From an uncultured Bacteroidales bacterium (GTDB taxonomy: Bacteria > Bacteroidota > Bacteroidia > Bacteroidales > Bacteroidaceae), in contig CACYYM010000009.1 in NCBI GenBank assembly GCA_902778625.1, forward strand, positions 1 to 64,000: a stretch of 64,000 nucleotides of DNA, written 5' to 3'. A program made the position numbers and the translations under genes. Positions 37,709 through 46,183 of this stretch are shown here, one piece after another. The stretch's first letter is position 1, and every line of letters starts with the position of its first letter. A model generated the notes under the pieces. That model made no database searches and was not told where the DNA came from. It saw only the letters and a program-made list of their open reading frames with translations.

Positions 37709-39036
37709 TTTCTCACTTGCTCGCAAAACTGTTCGCCGCGGTCTTCCATATTCTTGAAGAGGTCAAAGCTGGCACAGCACGGGCTGAGCAGGACGGTATA
37801 GCCTGGCTTTGCCATGCGGCTGCAAGCCTCAACGCAGTCCTTCATATTGTTCGTGTCAACGACAGGAATGCCCATTCCATCGAAGAATTCGTGCAGCTTC
37901 GTGTTGTCAGCCCCCAGGTAAACGAGGCCAGCACACTTCTTCTGAACGAGGTCCTTGATGGCGTTGTAGTCGTTGCCTTTGTCCTTGCCTCCGATGATGA
38001 GGATGGTGGGCGTGGTCATGCTCTCCAGGGCATACCAGCAGGCGTCGACGTTGGTGGCCTTCGAGTCGTTGATGTACTGCACACCACCCACTCGAGCCAC
38101 TTTCTGCAGACGGTGCTCGACACCTTCGAAGTCGCTCAGGCTTTGGCGGAGCGAAGCGTCGTCGATGCCGCTGATGCGTGCCGCGATACCCGCTGCCAAG
38201 CTGTTGTACATGTTGTGCTTGCCACGCAGGCTCAGGCTTTCCTGCTCCATGTTGAAGGGCGTGGGGTACTCGATGACGTACTGCCCGTCGGCGATGTAGC
38301 CTATCATGCCTTCCTTCTTGATGATGCTGAAGGGGCACATCTTGGCTTTGATGCCATACTTGCGGAGCTCTGCGCTGATGATGGGATCGTCGTTCCAGTA
38401 GATGAAGGCATCTTCCTCTGTCTGGTTTTGCACGATTCGCATTTTGGCATCGGTATATTTCTGCATCGAACCTTCGTAGCGGTCCAGATGGTCGGGCGTT
38501 ATGTTGAGCAGAATGGCGATGTTCGCGCGGAAGTCGTACATGTTGTCGAGCTGGAAACTGCTGAGTTCGATGATGTAGTACTCGAAGGTGCAGCCCTCGG
38601 CAATCTGGAGTGCGAGGCTCCGGCCGATGTTTCCAGCCAGCCCGACGTTGTAGCCGGCCTTCTGGAAGATGTGGTAAATGAGGCTCGTGGTGGTCGTTTT
38701 GCCGTTGGAGCCTGTGATGCAGATCATCTTGGCATCGGTGTAGCGGCCGGCGAACTCAATCTCGCTGATGACGGGAATGCCGGCGTTCCGCACTTTCTGC
38801 ACCATCGGCGCGTCTTCGGGAATGCCTGGGCTCTTGATGACTTCGCAAGCCGTCAGAATGAGGTCTTCGCTGTGCTGGCCTTCTTCAAAAGGCACGTCGT
38901 ACTGGCGGAGCACTTGTTTGTAGTTCTCCTTTATCTTGCCCATATCGCTGACGAAGACGTCGAAGCCTTTCACTTTCGCCAGCGCTGCTGCTCCTACGCC
39001 GCTCTCGGCGGCTCCTAGTATTACTATTCTTCTCAT
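37702..39036 (-). CDS. murD: UDP-N-acetylmuramoyl-L-alanine--D-glutamate ligase
   Basis: 444 residues, Mur ligase family: N-terminal VILGAAESGVGAAALAK, P-loop GSNGKTTTTSLIYH near residue 109, HLDRY motif, NDSKATN and the C-domain SPCCASFDLF signature of MurD. It adds D-Glu to UDP-MurNAc-L-Ala. It starts 4 bp after the mraY stop. The 3' end runs into a nonamer repeat. Confidence 0.98.
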   Translation of the reverse strand: MRRIVILGAAESGVGAAALAKVKGFDVFVSDMGKIKENYKQVLRQYDVPFEEGQHSEDLILTACEVIKSPGIPEDAPMVQKVRNAGIPVISEIEFAGRYTDAKMICITGSNGKTTTTSLIYHIFQKAGYNVGLAGNIGRSLALQIAEGCTFEYYIIELSSFQLDNMYDFRANIAILLNITPDHLDRYEGSMQKYTDAKMRIVQNQTEEDAFIYWNDDPIISAELRKYGIKAKMCPFSIIKKEGMIGYIADGQYVIEYPTPFNMEQESLSLRGKHNMYNSLAAGIAARISGIDDASLRQSLSDFEGVEHRLQKVARVGGVQYINDSKATNVDACWYALESMTTPTILIIGGKDKGNDYNAIKDLVQKKCAGLVYLGADNTKLHEFFDGMGIPVVDTNNMKDCVEACSRMAKPGYTVLLSPCCASFDLFKNMEDRGEQFCEQVRNL

Positions 39037-39040
39037 CTTT

Positions 39041-40306
39041 TTACCTTATCTTAAGTGTTACGATGGCGAGTGCCGCCATGATAATTGTCACGATCCAGAA
39101 GCGGACCGTTATCTTCGACTCGAGCCAACAGCCCTTGGGCCAGTTGATGAGCACCTTGAAGTCTGCCGGCAGCTGATCTGGCTTGACGCGGAAGGTGTCG
39201 TGCAGCGGTGCCCGCTTAATGACGCGCCACTTCTTTCCTCTGCGGTTGCCCATCTTGGCATAGTTGGTCTGCAGGATGACGCTCAGGCTTTCCATGAGGA
39301 AGACGAAGCAGAGCAAAGGCAGCAGCAGTTCTTTGTGTATGATGATGGCTGTGACGCCGATGATGCCGCCGATGGCCAGGCTGCCCGTGTCGCCCATGAA
39401 GACCTGCGCCGGATAGGCATTGTACCAGAGGAAGCCGATGAGCGCGCCTACGAAGGCACAGATGAAGATGACGAGTTCCTCCGACCCCGGGATGTACATG
39501 ATGTTCAGGTAAGCTGCCATGTGGATGTGGCTGCTGACGTATGCCAATATGCCGAGAGCAATGCACATGATGGCAGCGTTGCCTGCGCACAAACCGTCCA
39601 TTCCATCGTTCAGATTCGAGCCGTTGCTGACTGCCATTACGATAAACGTGGTGACGAACACGAAGAAGATCCATCCTGCTGCCGACTTGTGCTTACCAAG
39701 GAAGCGGAACATGTCGGCGTAGTTGAGGTTGTTGTTCTTGACGAACGGGATGGTCGTGATGGTGCTTTTCACCACTTCGCTTTTGTGCGTGACAACTTGT
39801 TCGGTGCCCTGACGCTCGTCCTGAATGTTCTCACGAATGACGGCATCGGGGCTCATCCAAAGCGTCAGACCTACTACCAGTCCGAGCATTGCCTGCCCGA
39901 GCAGCTTCCAGATGGGGCGAAGTCCGTCCTTTGTGACTTTCATCTTGATGTAGTCATCGGCAAAACCGAGTGCTCCGAGCCATACGGTGGTGAAGAGCAT
40001 GAGGAGCATGTAGATGTTCCTGAGACGTCCCAGGAGCAGGCAGGGAACGAGGGTTGCGACAATGATGATGATGCCGCCCATTGTGGGCACGCCTTTCTTC
40101 TCCACGCCATATGGGTCGATGCTGGCGTCGCGCTGTGCCTCGCTGGCGTTGTGCTTGCGCATCCAGCGGACGAAGTACTCGCCGAACCACATGGAGATAA
40201 TGAGACTCAGGACCAACGTGAGGACCGCACGGAAGGAGATGTAGTGCCAAAGGTTGGCGCCCGAGACGCCGAACTCGCCTAAATATCTGAACAGGTAGTA
40301 TAGCAT
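39041..40306 (-). CDS. mraY: Phospho-N-acetylmuramoyl-pentapeptide transferase
   Basis: 421 residues with about ten membrane helices. Catalytic signatures: GFADDYIKMK, NLNDGMDGLCAGN and FMGDTGSLAIGG, with a final HDTFRVKPDQ region. It transfers the phospho-MurNAc-pentapeptide onto undecaprenyl phosphate to make lipid I. It is longer than the E. coli protein because of an extra periplasmic loop around residues 150-190, as usual in Bacteroidetes. An array-filled 137-bp gap lies between murE and this gene. Confidence 0.98.
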   Translation of the reverse strand: MLYYLFRYLGEFGVSGANLWHYISFRAVLTLVLSLIISMWFGEYFVRWMRKHNASEAQRDASIDPYGVEKKGVPTMGGIIIIVATLVPCLLLGRLRNIYMLLMLFTTVWLGALGFADDYIKMKVTKDGLRPIWKLLGQAMLGLVVGLTLWMSPDAVIRENIQDERQGTEQVVTHKSEVVKSTITTIPFVKNNNLNYADMFRFLGKHKSAAGWIFFVFVTTFIVMAVSNGSNLNDGMDGLCAGNAAIMCIALGILAYVSSHIHMAAYLNIMYIPGSEELVIFICAFVGALIGFLWYNAYPAQVFMGDTGSLAIGGIIGVTAIIIHKELLLPLLCFVFLMESLSVILQTNYAKMGNRRGKKWRVIKRAPLHDTFRVKPDQLPADFKVLINWPKGCWLESKITVRFWIVTIIMAALAIVTLKIR

Positions 40307-40363
40307 GTGTTGATGTTGACTGTATGTTATATTTGCTTATTTCCTTTTGTCTGTTTTCAATCC

Positions 40364-40438
40364 CCGCAGGCGGCGTTTTAATTTCCGCGTGCGGCGTTGG
40401 CAATCTCCGCGTGCGGCGTTTGGCATTTCCGCGTGCGG
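40364..40438. repeat. Family-1 array E: four units between murE and mraY
   Basis: Cores start at 40364, 40385, 40407 and 40429 (spacing 21, 22, 22; centres AG, GT, GT, GT), the same spacing and centre pattern as array C at 32870. The last unit ends 5 bp before the murE stop codon. Confidence 0.95.
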
Positions 40439-40443
40439 CGTTT

Positions 40444-41895
40444 TCAGACCCCGAATGCTTCGCGTATCACTTCGTGGTCGTCGAAGTGGTGTTTCACACC
40501 CTTGATGATCTGATAGTCTTCGTGTCCCTTTCCGGCCACGAGTATGACGTCGCCTGGTTGCGCCATCGTGCAGGCTGTGCGGATGGCTTCACGGCGGTCG
40601 ACGATGCTGATGACGCTCCGCTTTTGCGCTGCGTCGAGGCCTGCCAGCATGTCGTTGATGATCTCTTGCGGGTCTTCGTTGCGCGGGTTGTCGCTGGTGA
40701 TGATGACGCGGTCGCTGTTCTTCACGGCTTCCTGAGCCATCAGCGGGCGCTTGCCTTTGTCGCGGTTGCCGCCGGCTCCGCAAACAGTCCAGCACTGGCC
40801 TTTGCCCTGCAACACCTCGTTGATGGTGGTAAGGACGTTGACGAGAGCATCGGGCGTGTGGGCGTAGTCAACGATAGCCGTCACGCCTTCCTTCGAGCGG
40901 ATGGCTTCGAAACGGCCGTTGACAGGCTTCTGCGCACTAAGCAGCACGAGGGCCTCCTGCGGCTCGACGCCGAGCATCACGGTGGCACCATAGACGGCAA
41001 GCAGGTTGCTGACGTTGAAGCGCCCCACGAACTGCACGCTGACGTCGCGGCCGTCAATCTCCAGGTCCATGCCTTCGAAACTCTCCTCCATGATGCGCGC
41101 CTTGAAGTCGGCGGCGGAGTGGAGCGAGTACGTCTTGACCTTCGCCTTGCAGTTCTGCACCATGATCATGCCGTTGCGATCGTCAGCGTTGATGATGGCG
41201 AAGGCATCGGCAGGCAACGCGTCGAAGAAGCCCTTCTTCGCGTCGCGGTAGTTCTCGAACGTGCCGTGATAGTCCAGATGGTCGCGCGTCAGGTTTGTGA
41301 AGATGCCGCCACTGAACGTGAGGCCGCCGATGCGCTTTTGGGCAACGCTGTGCGAGCTGACCTCCATGAAGGCGTAGGCACAGCCTTCGTCGGCCATGCG
41401 GCCCAGCAGGCGGTTCAGCGTGATGGGGTCGGGCGTCGTCACCTCCGTGGGGATGGGCTCGCCGTCGATATAGTTGCAGACTGTGCTGCAGAGGCCGCAC
41501 TTGTAGCCAAGCTGACGGAAGATGTTGTAGAGCACGGTGGCGATGGTGGTCTTGCCGTTCGTGCCGGTGACGCCGATGAGATGCATGCGCTCGGTCGGAT
41601 TGCCGAAGAAGTGGGTCGCAAGCACGCCGACAACGTCCTCCGTATTGGGATAGACGAGGTAGGTAACGTCGGCCTTCATCTCTTCGGGCAACTGCTCGCA
41701 GACAATGACTGTTGCGCCCAGCTCGATGGCCTTTCCGATGAAAGTATGACCGTCAACCTGCGTGCCTCGCATGGCCACAAAGGCAGCGCCTTGTCCGATG
41801 CGGCGGCTATCGATTTCGATGCCCGTCACTTCCTTGTCGATGCTGCCCACGATGCGTTGTGGTTCGCAGCCTTGTATGAGTTGCTTGAGATTCAT
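40444..41895 (-). CDS. murE: UDP-MurNAc-tripeptide synthetase, meso-diaminopimelate-adding
   Basis: 483 residues. P-loop [14 protein letters not shown] near residue 112, [11 protein letters not shown], and the motif DNPRNEDP near residue 400. The DNPR tetrad is the known marker of MurE enzymes that add meso-diaminopimelate, not lysine, so the organism should have DAP-type peptidoglycan. It starts 5 bp after the ftsI stop. Confidence 0.97.
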   Translation of the reverse strand: MNLKQLIQGCEPQRIVGSIDKEVTGIEIDSRRIGQGAAFVAMRGTQVDGHTFIGKAIELGATVIVCEQLPEEMKADVTYLVYPNTEDVVGVLATHFFGNPTERMHLIGVTGTNGKTTIATVLYNIFRQLGYKCGLCSTVCNYIDGEPIPTEVTTPDPITLNRLLGRMADEGCAYAFMEVSSHSVAQKRIGGLTFSGGIFTNLTRDHLDYHGTFENYRDAKKGFFDALPADAFAIINADDRNGMIMVQNCKAKVKTYSLHSAADFKARIMEESFEGMDLEIDGRDVSVQFVGRFNVSNLLAVYGATVMLGVEPQEALVLLSAQKPVNGRFEAIRSKEGVTAIVDYAHTPDALVNVLTTINEVLQGKGQCWTVCGAGGNRDKGKRPLMAQEAVKNSDRVIITSDNPRNEDPQEIINDMLAGLDAAQKRSVISIVDRREAIRTACTMAQPGDVILVAGKGHEDYQIIKGVKHHFDDHEVIREAFGV

Positions 41896-41900
41896 TATCT

Positions 41901-44015
41901 TTAATTCTTTGATGAAGCGGTTAATGTGATATGGTTGCCCTTGACGGCAACGGAACCGGCAGGAATGTCCTGCTTCGTAATCTCTCCGCAGCCATTGATG
42001 CGGACGCGCAGACCGCGTTGCTGCAAAGCATAGACTGCGTCCTTCACGCCCATGCCGATTACGTCGGGCACCTTGTTCAAAGGCACTGTGTCGGCATCGA
42101 TGAGGTCGAGCTGCTTTTTTGACAAGCCCATGCCCTCGACGATGGCTTTGGCTCTGCGTACGTCGCCTTTCGTCACTTCAGGAACGAAGACGGAGTTCGT
42201 GTCAGCTGCCAGAGCAGCATTCTGCATCGAATCCCTCGACATGATGAACTGCGAAATCTCGCTGAAGACAGGTCCGCACTGGCCACCGCCCGATGCAGGC
42301 AATCCCTTCTTGCGGATGCAGACGATGCAACTGTACTTCGGGTCGTCGCTTGGGAAGTAGCCGCAGAAGCTGACCATGTATTTGCGTCCGGCATACGAGC
42401 CGTTCTCGCTGAACTGCGCCGTGCCGGTCTTGCCGCTCACCTTGAAGAGCTTGCCGCCATTGCCGGCCTTCCTGCCCAGGCCGCCGCTCACGACGTGCTC
42501 CAGGCAGTATTGAATGTCGTGCAATGTCGAGGGCTTGCAGATGCGCTCCTTGATGACCTCCGTCGGAAACTCGCGAATGACCATGCCGTCCTTGAGCTCA
42601 GCCTTCACGAAGCGCGGCTTCACCATCTTGCCGCCGTTGGCAATGGCGTTGTAGAACGTCAGCGTGCTGATGGGCGGCAGCATCGTGACGTAGCCGATGC
42701 TCATCCATGGCAGGTCAGGCTTGCTCCAATAGCGGTTCTTGTCCTTCGGATGCGGCACGTAGGGTTCACCCTTGCCCACAAAGGGCAAGTTCAATGGGAT
42801 GCCCACGCCTTCGCGATGCAAGCCATCAACGTAGGCAGAAGGATTGTCTATGTAGGCCTCATCGATAATCTTGCTCACGCCGATGTTGCTGCTCTGTCCG
42901 AGGATGTCCTCCACCTTCAACGTGCCGTAGCCGCCGCGATGCCAATTGTGGTCCTTCATCTTGCGACCATGCATGTTGACAATGCCAGGAGCACAATCCA
43001 CAGTCTTGTTCAAGTCTATCTTGCCGTCTTCGAGTGCCACCATAATGCTCGCGGTTTTAAACGTCGAACCCGGCTCCCAAAGGTCGCTCACAGCATTGTT
43101 TTTCATTTCGTAGTACTCGCCGTCCTCGCCTCTTGTCAGGTTGACGATGGCCTTCACGTCGCCAGTCTTCACCTCCATCACGACCACGACACCCACCTCG
43201 CCGTTCACCAGTTCTTCCTTCAGCTTGCTGCGAAGGGTGCGGTCGGCAAAGTCCTGTATGTTGATGTCGATCGTCGTAAGCAAGTCATGCCCGTTCTCTG
43301 CCTGCGTGTCGATGACGGGAACTCTTCTGTTGCGAACGGTAATGAAGTGCTTCGAGCCCGGCTTCCCCCGCAGGATGCTGTCGAAACTCAGTTCGAGGCC
43401 GCACTTAGGCTTGCTGCTCGTATCGTTGTAGAGCTCGCCGATGGTGCGGCTTGCCAGCCCGCCGTATGGCTTGAGGCGAAGCAGCATCTCGTCGGCATGG
43501 AAGCCGCTCTTGTACATCGTCTCCCTCAAGAGCGGTAACTCCTTGCAGGCACGGTACTGGACATAGCTGGCGAGCTTCGGATAGATGCGCCACGAGTACT
43601 TGCCACGCGCCTTTCCTTGAAGCAAACGCTGACGGAACCACTCGGCCTCACGGTCGGGGAAAATGCGTGCCAAGCCTTGCGCTATGCTGTCGAGGTCAAC
43701 GCGGAAAGCTGAGTCGCGGAACGCCCTTGTCTTTGCCTCGATGCTCGAGTCGGGGTCATGCACGGCGAAGTCCATGTAAAGCGCGTATTTGGGCACCGTT
43801 CCGGAGAGCACCTGGCGGTCGCACGACAAGATGTTGCCGCGGTTGGCAGGAATGCTGGCAGTTTTGCTGTTGCGTCCCACCTCTTTCCAGTAGTCACTCT
43901 CGGGCGGCAACATCGTATAGAGGGCCTTGGCCAGGATGTACAACCCAGCGAGGCACATAAAGACGAAGATAACGATGTATCGCCTTGGAGCTTTATCTTT
44001 GCCTGTTTGCTTCAT
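41901..44015 (-). CDS. ftsI: Septal transpeptidase FtsI (PBP3-type) with PASTA domain
   Basis: 704 residues. One N-terminal membrane helix (about 14-34), a PBP dimerisation domain, then the transpeptidase with SxxK in [11 protein letters not shown] near residue 318, SxN in [10 protein letters not shown] and KTG in [10 protein letters not shown]. The last 65 residues form a PASTA domain ([20 protein letters not shown]), known to bind peptidoglycan or beta-lactams. It crosslinks septal peptidoglycan with FtsW. It is 9 bp from ftsL and 5 bp from murE. Confidence 0.97.
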   Translation of the reverse strand: MKQTGKDKAPRRYIVIFVFMCLAGLYILAKALYTMLPPESDYWKEVGRNSKTASIPANRGNILSCDRQVLSGTVPKYALYMDFAVHDPDSSIEAKTRAFRDSAFRVDLDSIAQGLARIFPDREAEWFRQRLLQGKARGKYSWRIYPKLASYVQYRACKELPLLRETMYKSGFHADEMLLRLKPYGGLASRTIGELYNDTSSKPKCGLELSFDSILRGKPGSKHFITVRNRRVPVIDTQAENGHDLLTTIDINIQDFADRTLRSKLKEELVNGEVGVVVVMEVKTGDVKAIVNLTRGEDGEYYEMKNNAVSDLWEPGSTFKTASIMVALEDGKIDLNKTVDCAPGIVNMHGRKMKDHNWHRGGYGTLKVEDILGQSSNIGVSKIIDEAYIDNPSAYVDGLHREGVGIPLNLPFVGKGEPYVPHPKDKNRYWSKPDLPWMSIGYVTMLPPISTLTFYNAIANGGKMVKPRFVKAELKDGMVIREFPTEVIKERICKPSTLHDIQYCLEHVVSGGLGRKAGNGGKLFKVSGKTGTAQFSENGSYAGRKYMVSFCGYFPSDDPKYSCIVCIRKKGLPASGGGQCGPVFSEISQFIMSRDSMQNAALAADTNSVFVPEVTKGDVRRAKAIVEGMGLSKKQLDLIDADTVPLNKVPDVIGMGVKDAVYALQQRGLRVRINGCGEITKQDIPAGSVAVKGNHITLTASSKN

Positions 44016-44024
44016 CTCTTTTCT

Positions 44025-44507
44025 CTATTCCTTGACGTTAATGACATACGGCGCAACCTTGCTTGGCGCCAAGGTGCTGTCGCCTTGTTCGCGGAGTTTC
44101 TGTTCGAGTTGGCTCTGCCGGCAGAGCTGTGTCAGTTCGCTGACACGCGTGATGCTTCTGTAGCGCCAGTCTTTGAGCTCAGCCTCGAGCTCGTTTTCCT
44201 TCATCATCTCGACCTGAGCCTGATAGCCGTTCGTGATGTAGAGGAAGATGCCGGCAAGGACGAGGAGCAGCATCTTCCACTGGCTGAGGAACCAGCGCGG
44301 TGCTGCGTCGAGCATCTGACGGACACTGTCGATAGTCAGCTCATCGACCTCGTCGTCGTCGCTGACGAGGGAACGCATCAGCTTCTCTTTGTCGCTGACT
44401 TGCTCCTTTTCTTCTGGAATCTCCGGAGTCTTCGGGGTTTCCTCTGCTTCTGGAATCTTTTCGACTTCCTGCAGCTCTTCGAAGCTATCTATCTCAATCT
44501 CTGCCAT
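44025..44507 (-). CDS. ftsL: FtsL-like divisome protein
   Basis: 160 residues: a long acidic, proline-containing cytoplasmic N-terminus (about 1-70), one membrane helix (about 78-97, MLLLVLAGIFLYITNGY) and a charged periplasmic coiled coil (NELEAELKDWRYRSITRVSEL). This layout and the position between rsmH and ftsI define the FtsL-like proteins of Bacteroidetes, which hardly resemble E. coli FtsL in sequence. It should help recruit and activate FtsWI. Confidence 0.85.
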   Translation of the reverse strand: MAEIEIDSFEELQEVEKIPEAEETPKTPEIPEEKEQVSDKEKLMRSLVSDDDEVDELTIDSVRQMLDAAPRWFLSQWKMLLLVLAGIFLYITNGYQAQVEMMKENELEAELKDWRYRSITRVSELTQLCRQSQLEQKLREQGDSTLAPSKVAPYVINVKE

Positions 44508-44516
44508 ATTCGTGCC

Positions 44517-45467
44517 TTATATTTCTCTCTTTCGAGCCACTCGGAGCTTTGCTGAGCGGCTGCGGGGATTGCTTTCCTGCTCTTCGTCACTGGGAACGAT
44601 GACGTTTCTGTTGACGGCTTCGAGCGGCGCGTTGCTGCGTCCGAAGAGGTCAGTCTCTACTTTTCCTTCTGCGTTGCCGGCCTTGACGATGTTCTTCACC
44701 ATACGGTCCTCAAGAGAATGATAGGTGAGGATGCTGAGCCTGCCTGCTGGTTTGAGCAGTTCTGTGGCTGCATCGAGCATCTGCCTCAGAGCAATCATCT
44801 CGCCGTTGACCTCTATTCGGAGCGCCTGGAAGACGCGTGCCAAGTCTTTCTTCTCGCGGTCACCTTTTGACGACCAGCTGTCGCGAGCCATCAATGGCTT
44901 CAGCACCTCAACGAGTTCTGTCGTCGTGGTGATGGGTTTCTGCTGACGTGCCTTGACGATGGCGGCTGCGATGCGACGGCTGTTCTTCAGCTCGCCGTAG
45001 AGGTAGAGGATGTCTGAGAGTTGCTCTTCGCTGTATTCCTCCACAATCTTCCTTGCGTCGAGGCTTGCCTTTCGGTTCATTCGCATGTCGAGCGGCGCAT
45101 CGAAGCGAAAGCTGAAGCCTCGCTCTTCCTCGTCGAGGTGATGGCTGCTGACGCCCAGATCGGCAAGGATGCCGTCGACTCCATCGTGCCCGTAGTAGAG
45201 CATCCAGTTCTTGAGGAAGCGGAAGTTGCTGCGGATGAAGGTGAAGTTGCTTTCGCCCTCCAGCGCTTTGGCATTCTCCATGGCGTCCTCGTCTTGGTCG
45301 AAGCTGTAGAGATGCCCTGTGCCGTTGAGCCTTCGGAGTATCTCCCTGCTGTGTCCGCCTCCGCCGAATGTGAGGTCCACATAGATGCCTTCGGGCTTGA
45401 TGTCGAGCCCGTCGACTGCTTCGCTGAGCAGCACTGGCACATGATATTCCTCACACTTCGCGTACAT
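44517..45467 (-). CDS. rsmH: 16S rRNA (cytosine(1402)-N(4))-methyltransferase
   Basis: 316 residues. Opens EEYHVPVLLSEAVDGLDI with the SAM-binding loop DLTFGGGGHSREIL, then ADLGVSSHHLD and the C-terminal TYHSLEDRMVK and NPRSRSAKLRVARK signatures of RsmH (MraW). It methylates C1402 in the decoding centre of 16S rRNA. It follows mraZ by 19 bp, as in most dcw clusters. Confidence 0.98.
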   Translation of the reverse strand: MYAKCEEYHVPVLLSEAVDGLDIKPEGIYVDLTFGGGGHSREILRRLNGTGHLYSFDQDEDAMENAKALEGESNFTFIRSNFRFLKNWMLYYGHDGVDGILADLGVSSHHLDEEERGFSFRFDAPLDMRMNRKASLDARKIVEEYSEEQLSDILYLYGELKNSRRIAAAIVKARQQKPITTTTELVEVLKPLMARDSWSSKGDREKKDLARVFQALRIEVNGEMIALRQMLDAATELLKPAGRLSILTYHSLEDRMVKNIVKAGNAEGKVETDLFGRSNAPLEAVNRNVIVPSDEEQESNPRSRSAKLRVARKREI

Positions 45468-45486
45468 TACATATTATTATATAATA

Positions 45487-45939
45487 CTATGTGTTTTCGT
45501 CCTTCATCATCTCTTCCAAGATGCTGGCCACCTCTTCGGGGTTGCTGAGCAGACCTTCGGCGGCCTGCTTGCTCCAGATCTCGATGGTGTCGTCCACGCC
45601 AATGAAGCGCACGTCGCTCTTGATGCCGGCGTGTTCCATGTACCGGCGAGGGATGAGCATGCGGCCGCCGCTGTCGAGTGTGATGTTCTCGGCGTCGGCA
45701 GTGAAGAGACGCAAGCCTTGCCGCTGATGGCGGTCGAAGGTGTTGGTGCGGGCACGGACGGCATTGACCTGTGCGTCCCACACACTCTTTGGGTAAAGCA
45801 CAAGGCAGTTTTCGAAGAGGTCGCGGCGCAGCACCAGCCCTTCCTCCTCTTCCTTCTGCAGGATTTTGCGGAAGACGCTGGGCACGAAAACGCGTCCTTT
45901 TTCGTCTGTCTTGGCATCTATGCTTCCTGTAAATCTCAT
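45487..45939 (-). CDS. mraZ: Transcriptional regulator MraZ
   Basis: 150 residues with two SpoVT/AbrB-like halves: MRFTGSIDAKTDEKGRVFVP at the start and LDSGGRMLIPRRYMEHAGI in the second half. MraZ is a DNA-binding repressor of its own dcw operon in the species studied. A longer frame begins at 45993, but those 18 residues (containing the promoter-proximal leader) have no family support, so the ATG at 45939 is preferred. The promoter upstream holds a match to the known MraZ operator. Confidence 0.96.
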   Translation of the reverse strand: MRFTGSIDAKTDEKGRVFVPSVFRKILQKEEEEGLVLRRDLFENCLVLYPKSVWDAQVNAVRARTNTFDRHQRQGLRLFTADAENITLDSGGRMLIPRRYMEHAGIKSDVRFIGVDDTIEIWSKQAAEGLLSNPEEVASILEEMMKDENT

Positions 45940-45970
45940 CGATTTTAGGCTTTTATTGCAATTTCTGCTG

Positions 45971-45978
45971 CAAAGATA
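45971..45978 (-). promoter_or_regulatory. -7 box (TATCTTTG) of dcw operon
   Basis: CAAAGATA on the plus strand reads TATCTTTG on the minus strand, 32 bp before the mraZ ATG. No other promoter box was found upstream of rsmH, so it probably drives the whole cluster. Confidence 0.8.
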
Positions 45979-45980
45979 CA

Positions 45981-46000
45981 CAATTCCCCACAATTCCCCA
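45981..46000 (-). promoter_or_regulatory. MraZ box: TGGGG direct repeats with 5-nt spacers
   Basis: On the minus strand the sequence is TGGGGaattgTGGGGaattg followed by a decayed third TG. Two TGGGG boxes (46000-45996 and 45990-45986) repeat every 10 bp. The studied MraZ operator is a set of TGGGN repeats with 5-nt spacers. The site lies just upstream of, and against, the -7 box, a good place to block RNA polymerase. Confidence 0.8.
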
Positions 46001-46025
46001 CAATTTATCTAAACTTTTTTTTCTT

Positions 46026-46134
46026 AGCATGTTAGGTAATATTGTTGATAACCCTCGAAAGCGGTTGTGCCCCACTTCTGCGAAAGCCCATAAACAAAGG
46101 GCTTTCAGCACATTATGACTTATCATAACATGCT
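46026..46134. other. Nested inverted-repeat element upstream of mraZ promoter
   Basis: Four nested arms pair in order: AGCATGTTA (46026) with TAACATGCT (46126), GATAA (46047) with TTATC (46120), GTGC (46067) with GCAC (46108), and GAAAGCCC (46082) with GGGCTTTC (46099). No U-run follows on the minus strand, so a simple terminator for the M16 gene is not obvious. Function unknown. Confidence 0.55.
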
Positions 46135-46183
46135 GTTGAAAACTTTTTTCGCAATTTGCAAAATTGGTGGGGGGAAAATGCTT

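Noticed and set aside
30132..45939. Missing murF and ddl in the dcw cluster
   Set aside because: Bacteroidetes clusters typically lack these two genes here; they are usually elsewhere in the genome, so this is not a deletion.
46111..46134. XerCD/dif-like recombination site
   Set aside because: CATTATGACTTATCATAACA has a faint likeness to dif arms, but the central spacing does not fit and the bases are better explained by the nested inverted repeat.
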